A stretch of DNA of 64,000 bases from VAXT01 sp963794605 (lineage in GTDB: Bacteria; Actinomycetota; Thermoleophilia; Gaiellales; Gaiellaceae): positions 186,001 through 250,000 of the forward strand of contig CAWCEN010000004.1 of assembly GCA_963794605.1 (NCBI GenBank), written 5' to 3'. Under the pieces are notes generated by a model. That model saw only the letters and a list, made by a program, of their open reading frames with translations, was not told the DNA's origin and did no database searches. Every line of letters starts with the position of its first letter. Position 1 is the first letter of the stretch. The translations under genes and the position numbers were made by a program. Below, in pieces: positions 1-7,641 of the stretch.

Positions 1-603
1 CAGCGGGAAGAAGGTGCCGGCGACGAGGAAGAGCGGCGTCAGCACGGCGCTGACGACGTAGTTGAAGTTCTCGAACGACTTCGCGAAGCCGGCGATCATG
101 ATCCCGAAGCCCGCCCAGCCGAGCCCCGAGAGCCAGGCGATGAACGGCACCGTCAGCATCCCCCACGCCGGGTCGAGCCCGAAGAAGATGGCGACGACCA
201 TCGGCACGCACCCGTACACGCCCGCGCGCGTGGCGATCCAGACGGTCTCGGCGGTGACGAGCTCCTCCGTGTCGACGGGAGCGGCGAGGATCGCGTCGTA
301 GGTGCGCTGGAACTGGTACTTGACGAACGTCCCGAACATCGCCGCGAAGGCCGACGAGAAGAGGACGGCCGTCGCCACCGTCCCCGTGCCGACGAACTCC
401 ACGTAGCTGTAGCCGTTGATCGTGCTGACGAGCGAGCCGAAGCCGAAGCCGAACGCGAGCAGGTAGATCGTCGGCTCGACCGTCGACGAAAAGGTCGCCG
501 AGCGCCAGTAGGACGAGAAGTTGACGATCTCGCGGACGAGGACGCCTGTCAGGGCCGATCGCTCGAGCCTCCCGAGCTCCGCGGGCCGCGCCTCGGCAGC
601 CAT
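1..603 (-). CDS. ABC-2 type transporter permease (3' part beyond window)
   Basis: Membrane subunit of an ABC-2 exporter of the NodJ/DrrB type; the gene runs off the left edge, so about 201 N-terminal residues are visible. They begin MAAEARPAELGRLERSAL and contain a short amphipathic entry region, then hydrophobic segments (around residues 40-60, 70-90, 120-145 and 150-175), and a long conserved stretch ending in LFLVAGTFFPL, which matches the typical core of the family. Its ATG overlaps the stop of the preceding ATPase by one base (TAATG), so the two subunits are translationally coupled and should form one exporter. Substrate cannot be read from sequence; polysaccharide, antibiotic or lipid export are all known for the family. 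Confidence 0.85.
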   Translation of the reverse strand, partial: MAAEARPAELGRLERSALTGVLVREIVNFSSYWRSATFSSTVEPTIYLLAFGFGFGSLVSTINGYSYVEFVGTGTVATAVLFSSAFAAMFGTFVKYQFQRTYDAILAAPVDTEELVTAETVWIATRAGVYGCVPMVVAIFFGLDPAWGMLTVPFIAWLSGLGWAGFGIMIAGFAKSFENFNYVVSAVLTPLFLVAGTFFPL

Positions 604-1496
604 TAACCGATCTCCTCGCCGGTGAGGAGGACGAACACGTCCTCGAGGTTCGCAGGCCGCCGGTCACCTTCGTAGCCGCGGAAGCCGTTGACCCCCAGGA
701 TCGAGACGCTCGTCCCGGTTCGGCGCGTCTTCAGGCCCGACGCGCCGGCCTCGGACTCGACCTCGGCCAGCCGCGATGGCGGCCCGTACACCTCGAGCAC
801 TTCGGTGCCCGCGTGCTCGCGGACGAGCTCGAACGGCTTGCCGCGAGCGGCGCACTGGCCGTGCGACATGATCAGAACCGTGTCGGCGAGCCGCTGTGCT
901 TCCTCGATGTAGTGCGTCGACATCAGGATCGTCGTCCCCTCGGAGCGCAGCTGGTCGATCAGCGCCCACAGCTGCTGGCGCACCTGCGGATCCAGTCCGA
1001 CGGTCGGCTCGTCCATCAGGACGAGCCGCGGCCGGTGCACGAGCGCGCGGGCGATCAGCAGGCGCCTGCGCATCCCGCCGGAGAGCTTGTCGACCCGCGA
1101 GTCGCGCCGGTCGACGAGGTGCGCCAGCTCGAGCGAGCGCTCGATCGCCTCGTGGCGGTCGTGGCGGCCGATCCGGTACAGGTGCGCGAAGACGAGGAGG
1201 TTCTGCTCGACGGTCAGCGTGACGTCGAGGTTGTCGAGCTGCGGCACGACACCGCACTCGGCACGCGCTTGCTTCGAGTCCTTCGGAAGCTCATAGCCGA
1301 GAACTTCGATCTCGCCCTCGTCGGCGATCGCCTGAGCGGTGAGCGTCCGCATCGTCGTGGACTTTCCGGCGCCGTTCGGCCCAAGGAGCCCAACGCAAGT
1401 GCCGGTGGGCACGTCGAGGTCGAGCTGGTTGACCGCAGTGATCGCCCCGTAGCGCTTGACGACTCCGCGCAGGCGGATGGCGAGGTCCTGGCTCAC
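603..1496 (-). CDS. ABC transporter ATP-binding protein (NodI/DrrA type)
   Basis: Cytoplasmic ATPase that powers the permease encoded immediately downstream. The 297-residue protein has Walker A GPNGAGKST at residues 39-47, Q-loop Gln86, ABC signature LSGGM at 138-142, Walker B RLVLMDEP around 157-164 and a switch histidine in STHYIEEA. The long C-terminal tail after the nucleotide-binding domain ends TNLEDVFVLLTGEE-like, as in DrrA/NodI exporters. The stop overlaps the permease start by one base, a classic two-gene exporter operon. ATG start is the first of the frame and leaves a normal-length N-terminus. Confidence 0.92.
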   Translation of the reverse strand: MSQDLAIRLRGVVKRYGAITAVNQLDLDVPTGTCVGLLGPNGAGKSTTMRTLTAQAIADEGEIEVLGYELPKDSKQARAECGVVPQLDNLDVTLTVEQNLLVFAHLYRIGRHDRHEAIERSLELAHLVDRRDSRVDKLSGGMRRRLLIARALVHRPRLVLMDEPTVGLDPQVRQQLWALIDQLRSEGTTILMSTHYIEEAQRLADTVLIMSHGQCAARGKPFELVREHAGTEVLEVYGPPSRLAEVESEAGASGLKTRRTGTSVSILGVNGFRGYEGDRRPANLEDVFVLLTGEEIG

Positions 1497-1529
1497 CCGG
1501 CCAGGATGCCAGCAGGCGGGTCGGCTGCG

Positions 1530-1973
1530 CTAGCGGCCGGCTCGGTGTCGCCGCCGGGCGCGCGGAGGATCGTCTTTTTCGACGAGAACGCTGCCGACGG
1601 CTTCGCGGACCTCACCGGTCGTGGCGACGTCGAACTCGACGGCCAACCCGGCGCATCGCCCCTTCGGCGCGTTCCCGTCGACGAAGCCCTCCTGGGAGAC
1701 GTAGAGCCGCTCGCCGGTGTCGGTCCAGATGTAGCCGTGCCCCTTGACCTCGTTGAACCAGGCCATGGTGCCGCGCATCATGATTCTTCCGTCTCCGCCG
1801 GACGCGAGAGCGGGCCCTGCCCGACCTGCCCGAGCATCTCCTCCGCGGCCCGTCGCCTGCCGCTCCTGCGCGGCGGCGTACTTCTTCTGGAGCTTGAGCG
1901 CAGCCTTTTCCTTCACCGCTTGTTCACGGTTGCGCTTCGCCATCGTTTGCTGGCGTTTACTGCTTGATGCCAT
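1530..1973 (-). CDS. Cold-shock-domain protein with basic N-terminal extension
   Basis: A 147-residue protein with a Lys/Arg/Gln-rich, probably helical N-terminus (residues 1-45), a Gly/Ala linker and a cold-shock domain at about residues 66-133. The RNA-binding signatures are visible: KGHGYI (RNP1-like, 77-82) and RLYVSQEGF (RNP2-like, 89-97). I chose the internal ATG (MASSSKRQQ) because AAAGAAAGGAAGG lies two bases before it; a longer open frame upstream has no such signal. It is transcribed away from the DEAD-box helicase gene, and cold-shock proteins and RNA helicases commonly act together on structured mRNA. Role as an RNA chaperone is inferred from the domain. Confidence 0.8.
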   Translation of the reverse strand: MASSSKRQQTMAKRNREQAVKEKAALKLQKKYAAAQERQATGRGGDARAGRAGPALASGGDGRIMMRGTMAWFNEVKGHGYIWTDTGERLYVSQEGFVDGNAPKGRCAGLAVEFDVATTGEVREAVGSVLVEKDDPPRARRRHRAGR

Positions 1974-2156
1974 GGCCTTCCTTTCTTTCGGAGATTGAAC
2001 TCTCGACGAAAGCGGAAGCCCCAAGCGCGCGACCGGATTCGCGTCCGACAGGCTCATTCTAGCGGCCGGCACCCGACAGGCCCTGCAAATCGGGGGCCTG
2101 CTACTGTGTTTACACGGTCGGCAATCGCGCCGCCCGGTGAGATTCGCTTCTCGTTC

Positions 2157-2203
2157 CTCCTACGGGTGTTTCGAGGTCGGCAAGTCTCGAACCCGTAAAG
2201 GAG
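2157..2203 (+). promoter_or_regulatory. Hairpin that sequesters the Shine-Dalgarno of the DEAD-box helicase
   Basis: Direct base-pairing read from the sequence: CTCC (2157-2160) pairs with the Shine-Dalgarno GGAG (2200-2203), TACGGG (2161-2166) with CCCGTA (2192-2197), and TTCGAG (2170-2175) with CTCGAA (2186-2191). That is 16 base pairs with only a TGT bulge on the left and an AA bulge on the right, and a 10-base loop. The helicase ATG follows nine bases after GGAG. Such a structure would block ribosome entry unless melted, so temperature or the helicase itself could control translation (inference). Confidence 0.65.
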
Positions 2204-2212
2204 TCGAACACC

Positions 2213-3376
2213 ATGTCCAAGTCCTTCCGCGAGCTCGGCGTGTCGCGCCCAGTCGTCGACGCGCTCGCAGCTCGCAAGATCGAATCGCCCTTCCGAATCC
2301 AGGAGCTCGCGCTCCCGGACGCCCTCGCGGGGCTCGACGTCCTCGCGCGCTCACCAACGGGATCCGGGAAGACGCTCGTCTTCGCCGTGCCGATCGTCGA
2401 GCGGACCGCAGGCGACGACCGGCGTCCAGCCGCCCTCGTGCTCGTACCGACGCGCGAGCTGGCGGCCCAGGTGACCGCCGAGATCCAGCCACTCGCGAAG
2501 GCCAAGGGCCTGAACGTGGCGGCCGTCTACGGAGGCCTCCCGCTGCACGCGCAGGCGAAGCGCGCCAAGGGCGCCCACGTGCTCGTCGCGACGCCTGGCC
2601 GGCTGGAGGACCTCGTCCAGCGCCGGCTCGTCGACCTCAGCGGCGTCCGGATCCTCGTCCTCGACGAGGCCGACCGGATGCTCGACATGGGCTTCAAGCC
2701 GCAGGTCGACAAGATCGTGCGGCGAATGCCCCGCAATCGCCAGACGATGTTCTTCTCCGCGACGCTCGACGGCGAGGTCGGCAACCTCGCGCGCGCGTAC
2801 ACGAACAGCCCGTCCCGCTTCGAGGACGATGCGCTGCCCGAGGATCCGGGTGAGATCGAGCATCGCTTCGTCGCGGTCACGACCGATTCGAAGGTCGAGA
2901 CGCTCGTCGAGCACCTCCGTGGGTCGTACTCGACGCTCGTCTTCGTCCGGACGAAGCGAGGCGCGGAGCGGCTCGTCACGAAGCTCGCCCGTCACGGAGT
3001 GAAGGCGTCCGCGATGCACGGGGACATGTCCCAAAACGCGAGGCAGCGGGCGCTCAGGCAGTTCGAGTCCGGCAAGGTCGCGGTGCTCGTCGCCACCGAC
3101 GTCGCCGCCCGCGGGCTCGACCTCGACGACATCACGCACGTGATCAACTACGACCCGCCCGCCGAGGACAAGGGCTACGTCCACCGGACGGGTCGCACCG
3201 GCCGCGCAGGCCGGAGCGGAACCGCGATTACCCTCGTTCTCCCTGACCAGCAGGCCGACACGAGCCGTGCCGCTCGGCGGCTCGGACACGGCGAGCAGTA
3301 CGAGCAGAGCGGGCTCGAGTCCGCGCGGGCGAAGGTCGTCTACACGAGCCGCAAGGGCCGCCGCTCCAAGTGGTAA
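2213..3376 (+). CDS. DEAD-box ATP-dependent RNA helicase
   Basis: RNA-unwinding ATPase of the RhlE/CsdA-like group. In 387 residues all helicase motifs are present in order: Q-motif FRIQELALP near 27-35, motif I SPTGSGKT at 47-54, Ia PTRELAAQ at 79-86, DEAD at 151-154, SAT at 182-184, then VLVATDVAARGLD (motif V) and HRTGRTGRAG (motif VI). The C-terminus stops soon after the second RecA domain, without the long RNA-binding tail of CsdA, so this is a core-only helicase. The leader places the Shine-Dalgarno GGAG in a 16-bp hairpin (2157-2203), implying translational control. Divergent from a cold-shock-domain gene, consistent with a cold or RNA-quality role. Confidence 0.95.
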   Translation: MSKSFRELGVSRPVVDALAARKIESPFRIQELALPDALAGLDVLARSPTGSGKTLVFAVPIVERTAGDDRRPAALVLVPTRELAAQVTAEIQPLAKAKGLNVAAVYGGLPLHAQAKRAKGAHVLVATPGRLEDLVQRRLVDLSGVRILVLDEADRMLDMGFKPQVDKIVRRMPRNRQTMFFSATLDGEVGNLARAYTNSPSRFEDDALPEDPGEIEHRFVAVTTDSKVETLVEHLRGSYSTLVFVRTKRGAERLVTKLARHGVKASAMHGDMSQNARQRALRQFESGKVAVLVATDVAARGLDLDDITHVINYDPPAEDKGYVHRTGRTGRAGRSGTAITLVLPDQQADTSRAARRLGHGEQYEQSGLESARAKVVYTSRKGRRSKW

Positions 3377-3383
3377 GCGGCAG

Positions 3384-3869
3384 CTACCGGAGGTCGATGT
3401 CCTCCGGGAGCAGGCAAAACCTCACCTGATCGTCGCGCAGGCCCTCCCGCCGGAAGCCGGCTTTCTCGATCGCCCGGATCGACGCGGTGTTGTCCGCTGC
3501 GGCCTCGGCGACGACGCGGCGGAGGGCGAGCTCTCGCAATGCCCAGGTCGCGGCGAGCCGCAGGGCCCGTGACGCGACACCGCGACCGCGTTCCTCCGGA
3601 AACACGGAAACGGCGACCGTCGCCTCCTCGCCGAACTGCAGGTTGACGAGCCCGAGCGGGCGGTCGTCGCCCGCGTCCGCGATCACGAACGGCGCGGCGA
3701 TCCCCGTGTGCCACTGCTCCTCGACGCGTGCCAGGCTGCTCTGTTCGCGCTCCGGGGTCATCGGCTCGTCGTCCAGGCGACGGCGCGTCTCAGGGTCGTG
3801 CGACGCCGCCGAGATCAGCGGGACGTCTTCCGAACGCCGCAGCCGCAGGACGATCTCCCCGTCCGTGAG
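3384..3869 (-). CDS. GNAT family N-acetyltransferase, no canonical start codon
   Basis: RimJ/RimL-type acetyltransferase. The acetyl-CoA loop is seen as PEERGRGVASRALR, followed by DNTASIRAIEKAGF, the usual motif B, and the protein ends PEDIDLR. The first ATG in frame (3761) would remove the N-terminal strand, yet clear family-like coding (TDGEIVLRLRRSEDVPLI...) continues about 36 codons further 5'. No ATG, GTG or TTG exists in that upstream stretch before an unrelated stop region; CTG codons are the only candidates. Either CTG is used or the start codon was lost. Substrate unknown. Confidence 0.7.
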   Translation of the reverse strand, partial: LTDGEIVLRLRRSEDVPLISAASHDPETRRRLDDEPMTPEREQSSLARVEEQWHTGIAAPFVIADAGDDRPLGLVNLQFGEEATVAVSVFPEERGRGVASRALRLAATWALRELALRRVVAEAAADNTASIRAIEKAGFRREGLRDDQVRFCLLPEDIDLR

Positions 3870-3931
3870 CGGCGCCGCAGGTGGAGCGAGAGGATTCCGG
3901 GCCAGGCCCCCGACGCTAGCAACGCGCGCGT

Positions 3932-4045
3932 CTAGAAGCTCGTGCCGCCCGAGGCCTTCTTGGCCTTCTTCTCCTTCCGCTTTTCCTTCAGCGACTTCTG
4001 CGGGACCTTCTTGCCGAGCTTCTTCGGTTTGTCTTGGCCTTTCAT
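3932..4045 (-). CDS. 37-residue lysine-rich small protein
   Basis: A short gene encoding MKGQDKPKKLGKKVPQKSLK... and ending KASGGTSF, 37 residues of which about 15 are Lys or Arg. It has its own ATG and TAG, no cysteines and no membrane segment. Upstream is a weak AGGA-containing region. Lys-rich micro-proteins of similar size and wording (K-KPP/PQKSLKEKR) occur in actinobacteria, so I think it is real, possibly nucleic-acid or ribosome associated; function is unknown. It is head-to-head with the metallopeptidase-like membrane gene at 4095. Confidence 0.6.
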   Translation of the reverse strand: MKGQDKPKKLGKKVPQKSLKEKRKEKKAKKASGGTSF

Positions 4046-4094
4046 AGGCTCAATCCTAAGCCGCCCGCGCAGTTCCAACAGCTAGCTTCGAACG

Positions 4095-4958
4095 ATGACC
4101 CCCGACTCGCGCCGGCGGGCGCGGCTCTTTCGCATCGGACGGATCGCCGTGGTCGTGCTCGTGATCGCGTACTTCCTCCTGCCCTACGGCGTGCGCTCGT
4201 GGTTCCCGGTCTGGCTGCTCTTCCTGCTCGCGCTAGGGCTCGAGCTCGACTTCTTCGTCGGCGGCTGGATGCAGAAGAGGCGCGGCGCGGCAGTGGCCGA
4301 GGCGCCCGACCGCGGGCCGCAGGAGCGCGACCTGTCCGAGCTCGGCAGCTGGGGCTACTGGGATCCGTCCGAGCCGACGCCCCCGGTCGTCGCCGAGCCC
4401 ACGTTCCGCTGGCTCCACGTCGTCGAGGCGGTGGCCGCGATCGCGATCGTCGGCACGCTGCTCTACGCGGCCTCGCGCCCGAGCGGCTGGAACGCAGTCT
4501 CGTCGGAGCGCCAGGCGCAGACCGAGGCGATCCTGTCCCGCGAGGCGAGCGAAATCGCGCGCCATCCCGCCACGGTCACCTGTGACGAGAAGGGCGACTA
4601 CGTCGGCTTCGTCCAGGATGCGGACGGCCTCGCCGAGGTCGGCGGAGACCAGGCGTTCCTGACGCCCGGGATCTGCGACACCCTCTACCAGCTCGCGATC
4701 AAGAAGCAGGTGCAGTCGTTCTCGCGAACGGCCCGCGCGATCGCGGTGCTCGCCCACGAGTCGTGGCACCTGCGCGGGGAGCGCAGCGAAAGCCTGGCGA
4801 ACTGCTACGGCTTCCAGAGCGGCGTCGGCATCGGCGTCAACCTCGGCCTGTCGAAGAGCCGAGCTCGGGCCATGATGCAGGAGCAGCTGGCGACGAACGC
4901 GTCCGACTCGGGCACGAACACGCAGTACCGCGTGCCAAGCAACTGCCGCGTCAGATGA
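4095..4958 (+). CDS. Membrane protein with HExxH metallopeptidase-like motif
   Basis: Unrecognised 287-residue protein. Two hydrophobic hairpin segments (about residues 17-35 and 37-58) follow a basic N-terminus; a third membrane segment lies at about 108-130. The C-terminal domain, probably outside the membrane, contains AVLAHESWHLRGERSES: the HExxH zinc-binding signature (HESWH) followed by glutamates that could supply the third ligand. Four cysteines in the C-terminal domain (TCDE, GICD, ANCYG, SNCRV) suggest disulfides. A membrane-tethered zinc peptidase is the likely class, but the overall family was not recognised. Confidence 0.6.
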   Translation: MTPDSRRRARLFRIGRIAVVVLVIAYFLLPYGVRSWFPVWLLFLLALGLELDFFVGGWMQKRRGAAVAEAPDRGPQERDLSELGSWGYWDPSEPTPPVVAEPTFRWLHVVEAVAAIAIVGTLLYAASRPSGWNAVSSERQAQTEAILSREASEIARHPATVTCDEKGDYVGFVQDADGLAEVGGDQAFLTPGICDTLYQLAIKKQVQSFSRTARAIAVLAHESWHLRGERSESLANCYGFQSGVGIGVNLGLSKSRARAMMQEQLATNASDSGTNTQYRVPSNCRVR

Positions 4959-5210
4959 CTACTTCTCCGTGGCGGTCCTCGGGGCCTTGAACGGGACGTC
5001 GACGCGGCGCACGGGGCGCCAGCTCGCACCGTGGCCGGAACGCCAGAGCGGCCGGGTCATGAACCAGATGACGGTCAGCACGATCAGGCCGAGCACCCCT
5101 ATCGCGCCCCCCGATACTCCGAGCCCGCCGATGCCAATGAACACCACGATCCCGGCACTCCAGAGCAGGAGCGCCCAGGTCATCTTCCGCCAGTACTTGA
5201 CGTTCGCCAT
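4959..5210 (-). CDS. Small two-segment membrane protein
   Basis: An 83-residue protein starting MANVKYWRKMTWALLLW, with two hydrophobic segments (about 11-32 and 37-56) and a basic cytoplasmic tail. The ATG is preceded by GAAGGGTGG; a longer GTG-started form (5240) has no ribosome site. It abuts the metallopeptidase-like gene tail to tail with no spacer. No known domain; it resembles the many short 'SHOCT-less' membrane proteins of actinobacteria. Confidence 0.6.
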   Translation of the reverse strand: MANVKYWRKMTWALLLWSAGIVVFIGIGGLGVSGGAIGVLGLIVLTVIWFMTRPLWRSGHGASWRPVRRVDVPFKAPRTATEK

Positions 5211-5384
5211 GCCAGACCACCCTTCGTCGAAACGACTCACCTGGAGAGCGGATCGCTCTCCCTTGCACTCAGGCCCGGTTCGGGAGTCGAGGAGGTAGTG
5301 CGGTGGTGCCTCGGCGGCTACCGCGCAAGGTCTAACGCGCTAGCGGAGTCTATCACCGATTTGTGCCACGTGTTACAAATATCC

Positions 5385-6056
5385 CTACAGAGACTGGCGC
5401 CGGCGGCCCTGCAGCAACGCGTGGTTGAGCATCGTTGCGTGATCGTCCTCCCGCGCGATGACGACGGCCTTGTGCCAGACGCCCGGGTAGTCGACTCGAT
5501 CGTCGTACATCTGAGTCCTGAAACCCTCGTACGTCTCGGGGAGCGCGTCCCCGGGTCCGTACATGCGGCGGCCGCCGTCGCTGCCGCGGATCACCGCGAC
5601 GAGCTCACGTGACTCCTTGTAGTCGTCGGCCGCGAGAAACTCGGCCAGCGGCTTCTGCGGCGCGCCACTGCTCAGGAAGGCGACGACGTACTTTCGGTCT
5701 CGCCCCCACTTCTTCTTGCGGGTGGTCTCGCCGAGCCCGATGTGCACGACGCCTTCGGAGCGTGTCGTGCCCATGAACACGCGGTACCGCGAGTAGCGTT
5801 CGCGGGCCTCCGGCCATTGGTACGACTCGCCCTCCCGCTTTCGTATGAGGCTCCAGTCATCCGGGAGATCGGCCTTCCGCCCTCGAGCAGAAGCGGCCGC
5901 CTTGCGAGATCCAGCCCGCGCGCGAACCGGCTTGATGAGCGGATTCTCGAAGCCCGCGTCCGCGAGGTGCGTGAGAAGCGGCCCGAGCTCGCGATCCGGA
6001 ACGTGCTCCAGGGTGACCGAGAACGGAGACAACGTATGAAAACGTAGACACGTCAC
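5385..6056 (-). CDS. Hypothetical protein
   Basis: I do not recognise this 220-residue protein. It is soluble, rich in charged residues, with conserved-looking aromatic stretches (GESYQWPEARERYSRYRVFMG, then KKWGRDRKYVVAFLS and PGVWHKAVVIAREDDHATMLNH). Start is uncertain: GTG at 6056 overlaps a promoter-like TTGACA/TACGTT pair, and a TTG at 6032 would give a near leaderless transcript. It faces the dimeric alpha/beta-barrel gene at 6148 across a short AT-richer intergenic region. Confidence 0.5.
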   Translation of the reverse strand: MTCLRFHTLSPFSVTLEHVPDRELGPLLTHLADAGFENPLIKPVRARAGSRKAAASARGRKADLPDDWSLIRKREGESYQWPEARERYSRYRVFMGTTRSEGVVHIGLGETTRKKKWGRDRKYVVAFLSSGAPQKPLAEFLAADDYKESRELVAVIRGSDGGRRMYGPGDALPETYEGFRTQMYDDRVDYPGVWHKAVVIAREDDHATMLNHALLQGRRRQSL

Positions 6057-6069
6057 TACACGTTGTCAA
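6041..6069 (-). promoter_or_regulatory. Candidate promoter TTGACA-17-TACGTT
   Basis: On the minus strand a perfect TTGACA (6064-6069) is followed after 17 bases by TACGTT (6041-6046), which keeps three of six consensus bases of the -10. The spacer contains repeated ACGT words. It would drive the hypothetical gene to its left, and implies a start codon downstream of 6041. Confidence 0.35.
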
Positions 6070-6147
6070 GAAATATGTTAGGGTTCGATGTGCAGGAGAG
6101 CTCGACCGAGCTTTTCGCCCTGAACGAAAAACGTTAGGAGCAGCTAT

Positions 6148-6468
6148 ATGCATGCGACTATTGGACGGTACGAGGGCATCGACAGGGCCCGCACGGACGA
6201 GCTGACCAAGAAGGTCGGCGAGAGCTTCCTCCCCCGCGTGAGCAAGTTGGACGGTTTCCGCGGCTACTACCTGATCGAGACGAGCGAAGGCGTCATGAGC
6301 TCGATCGGTTTCTTCGACACCATGGCACAGGCCGACGAGTCGACCCGTCTCTCAGCCACCTGGGTGCGCGATGAGAAGCTCGACACAGTGCTCCCGAATC
6401 CGCCGAAGGTCACTGGCGGAGAGGTGATCGCGAAGAAGATTGTCGAGAAGGAGCTCGTCCACGCGTAA
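6148..6468 (+). CDS. Dimeric alpha/beta-barrel (ABM-like) protein
   Basis: A 106-residue single-domain protein of the ferredoxin-like ABM/EthD fold: HATIGRYEGIDRARTDEL... then FRGYYLIETSEGVMSSIGFFDTMAQADEST, the usual strand-helix-strand pattern. AGGAG lies eight bases before the ATG. No catalytic residues are diagnostic. A strong intrinsic terminator follows at 6497-6518, so it is a monocistronic unit. Confidence 0.7.
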   Translation: MHATIGRYEGIDRARTDELTKKVGESFLPRVSKLDGFRGYYLIETSEGVMSSIGFFDTMAQADESTRLSATWVRDEKLDTVLPNPPKVTGGEVIAKKIVEKELVHA

Positions 6469-6496
6469 CAGCCGCGAGGACGTTGGAAGTAGAGGG

Positions 6497-6518
6497 GGCC
6501 CGCTTGCGGGCCTTCTTT
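6497..6518 (+). terminator. Intrinsic terminator
   Basis: GGCCCGC TT GCGGGCC forms a perfect 7-bp stem with a two-base loop, directly followed by TTCTTT. It sits about 30 bases after the stop of the ABM-like gene. Confidence 0.8.
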
Positions 6519-6529
6519 GCGTTGTGCGG

Positions 6530-6769
6530 TCAGATCGACTCTCGGAGCGCGTTCGCGGCAGCCTGCAGGCGATCACTGACCTCGGCCAGCTCTCGCGCCG
6601 CGAGGTCGATGCGCTCCTGCTGGACCTCCGAGCGCTCTTGTTGTTTGTCGGCCCGCTCCCGCTCGCTGTCGGCGCGCTCGCGAAGCGCCTTGAGCTGGGC
6701 GGCCATGCCCTCGACGGTCCGGGTGAGCTCGGCCAGTTGTTCGGCGATGATCGCCGTGTCCTCTTCCAT
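6530..6769 (-). CDS. Small coiled-coil protein
   Basis: A 79-residue, almost entirely helical protein starting MEEDTAIIAEQLAELTR and carrying heptad-like E/R/Q/L repeats (LRERADSERERADKQQERSE), which predict one long coiled coil. Function unknown. It lies just downstream of the formyltransferase gene on the same strand. Nothing else in the frame upstream looks coding, so I use the internal ATG. Confidence 0.5.
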   Translation of the reverse strand: MEEDTAIIAEQLAELTRTVEGMAAQLKALRERADSERERADKQQERSEVQQERIDLAARELAEVSDRLQAAANALRESI

Positions 6770-6783
6770 GGCGGCGTCCAATC

Positions 6784-7641
6784 TTACGCCTGTGGATCGG
6801 TCTCGAACGGCTCCGACTCGAGGATCCAGATCTTCCCGTCCGCGGTGTCGACGGCCGGCGAGCCGTCGCCGGGGTCGGTGAGCAGCGTGCGCGTCACCTT
6901 CACGCGCTTGCCGTCGAGCTCGGCGAGCGGCCCCGGAACCGGCCCCATCCCGAACGCGTAGGCCCACGCCCGCACCTGGTTGTGGATATCCCGCGCCGTC
7001 TGGGCCGACCAGTCGATCGTCGCGTAGTCCTCCTCGAACATGCCACCCCAGGACGCGCCCTCGGTGCCCTGCGGCTCGCCGGGATCACCGGCCGCGAGCC
7101 GCTCGAAGACCTGCGGAAGCAACGCGAGCCCGGCCGGGACCATCCTTGGGCCCGTCTCGAACATCGTCGTCTCCTCGTCGAGGATCGGGACCGAGCTCTG
7201 CGCCAGGATCGGCCCGGTGTCGAAGTCGGCGTCCATCCGGTGCCAGGTGATCCCGAAGACGGGGTCGCCCTCGCGGAGCGCCCACGAGAGCGGGATCGGC
7301 CCGCGGTGTCGCGGCAGCAGCGCCGGGTGCTGGTTGACCGAGCCGTAGCGGGGCACGTCGAGCGCCTCCTGCGGGATCTTCCAGGAGAAGCCCCAGCAGA
7401 GAAGGACGTCCGGCTCGAGCCCGCGCAGGAGCGGCGCGAGGTCGTCCTTGTCGCGCGCCCAGATCAGGTTGACGCCCGGCGGCGCGGTCTTGTCGCTCGT
7501 CTCGCCCCACGGCGGCGGCGGGAAGTCGCGGAACGGAGGGCGCCTCTGCATCAGCCAGGCGACGACGTCGTGGTCCATCTCGCGGAGCTGCGCGATCAGC
7601 GCCTCGACGATGGGCAGTACGTTCGCGACGACGACGATCCG
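6784..7641 (-). CDS. Formyltransferase (Fmt/ArnA-like), start codon missing
   Basis: Formyl transfer enzyme of the methionyl-tRNA formyltransferase/ArnA fold. The catalytic block is intact: VNQHPALLPRHRG gives the Asn and His, and DADFDTG the Asp; a C-terminal substrate domain follows (KRVKVTRTLL...). The normal N-terminus would read M-RIVVVANVLPIVEAL, but here RIVV is preceded by Trp (TGG) and then by DNA that belongs, in another frame, to the giant ATPase gene. So the gene appears to have been joined at codon 2 to foreign sequence and lacks its own start. Next ATG is 21 codons inside the Rossmann core. Confidence 0.7.
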   Translation of the reverse strand, partial: RIVVVANVLPIVEALIAQLREMDHDVVAWLMQRRPPFRDFPPPPWGETSDKTAPPGVNLIWARDKDDLAPLLRGLEPDVLLCWGFSWKIPQEALDVPRYGSVNQHPALLPRHRGPIPLSWALREGDPVFGITWHRMDADFDTGPILAQSSVPILDEETTMFETGPRMVPAGLALLPQVFERLAAGDPGEPQGTEGASWGGMFEEDYATIDWSAQTARDIHNQVRAWAYAFGMGPVPGPLAELDGKRVKVTRTLLTDPGDGSPAVDTADGKIWILESEPFETDPQA

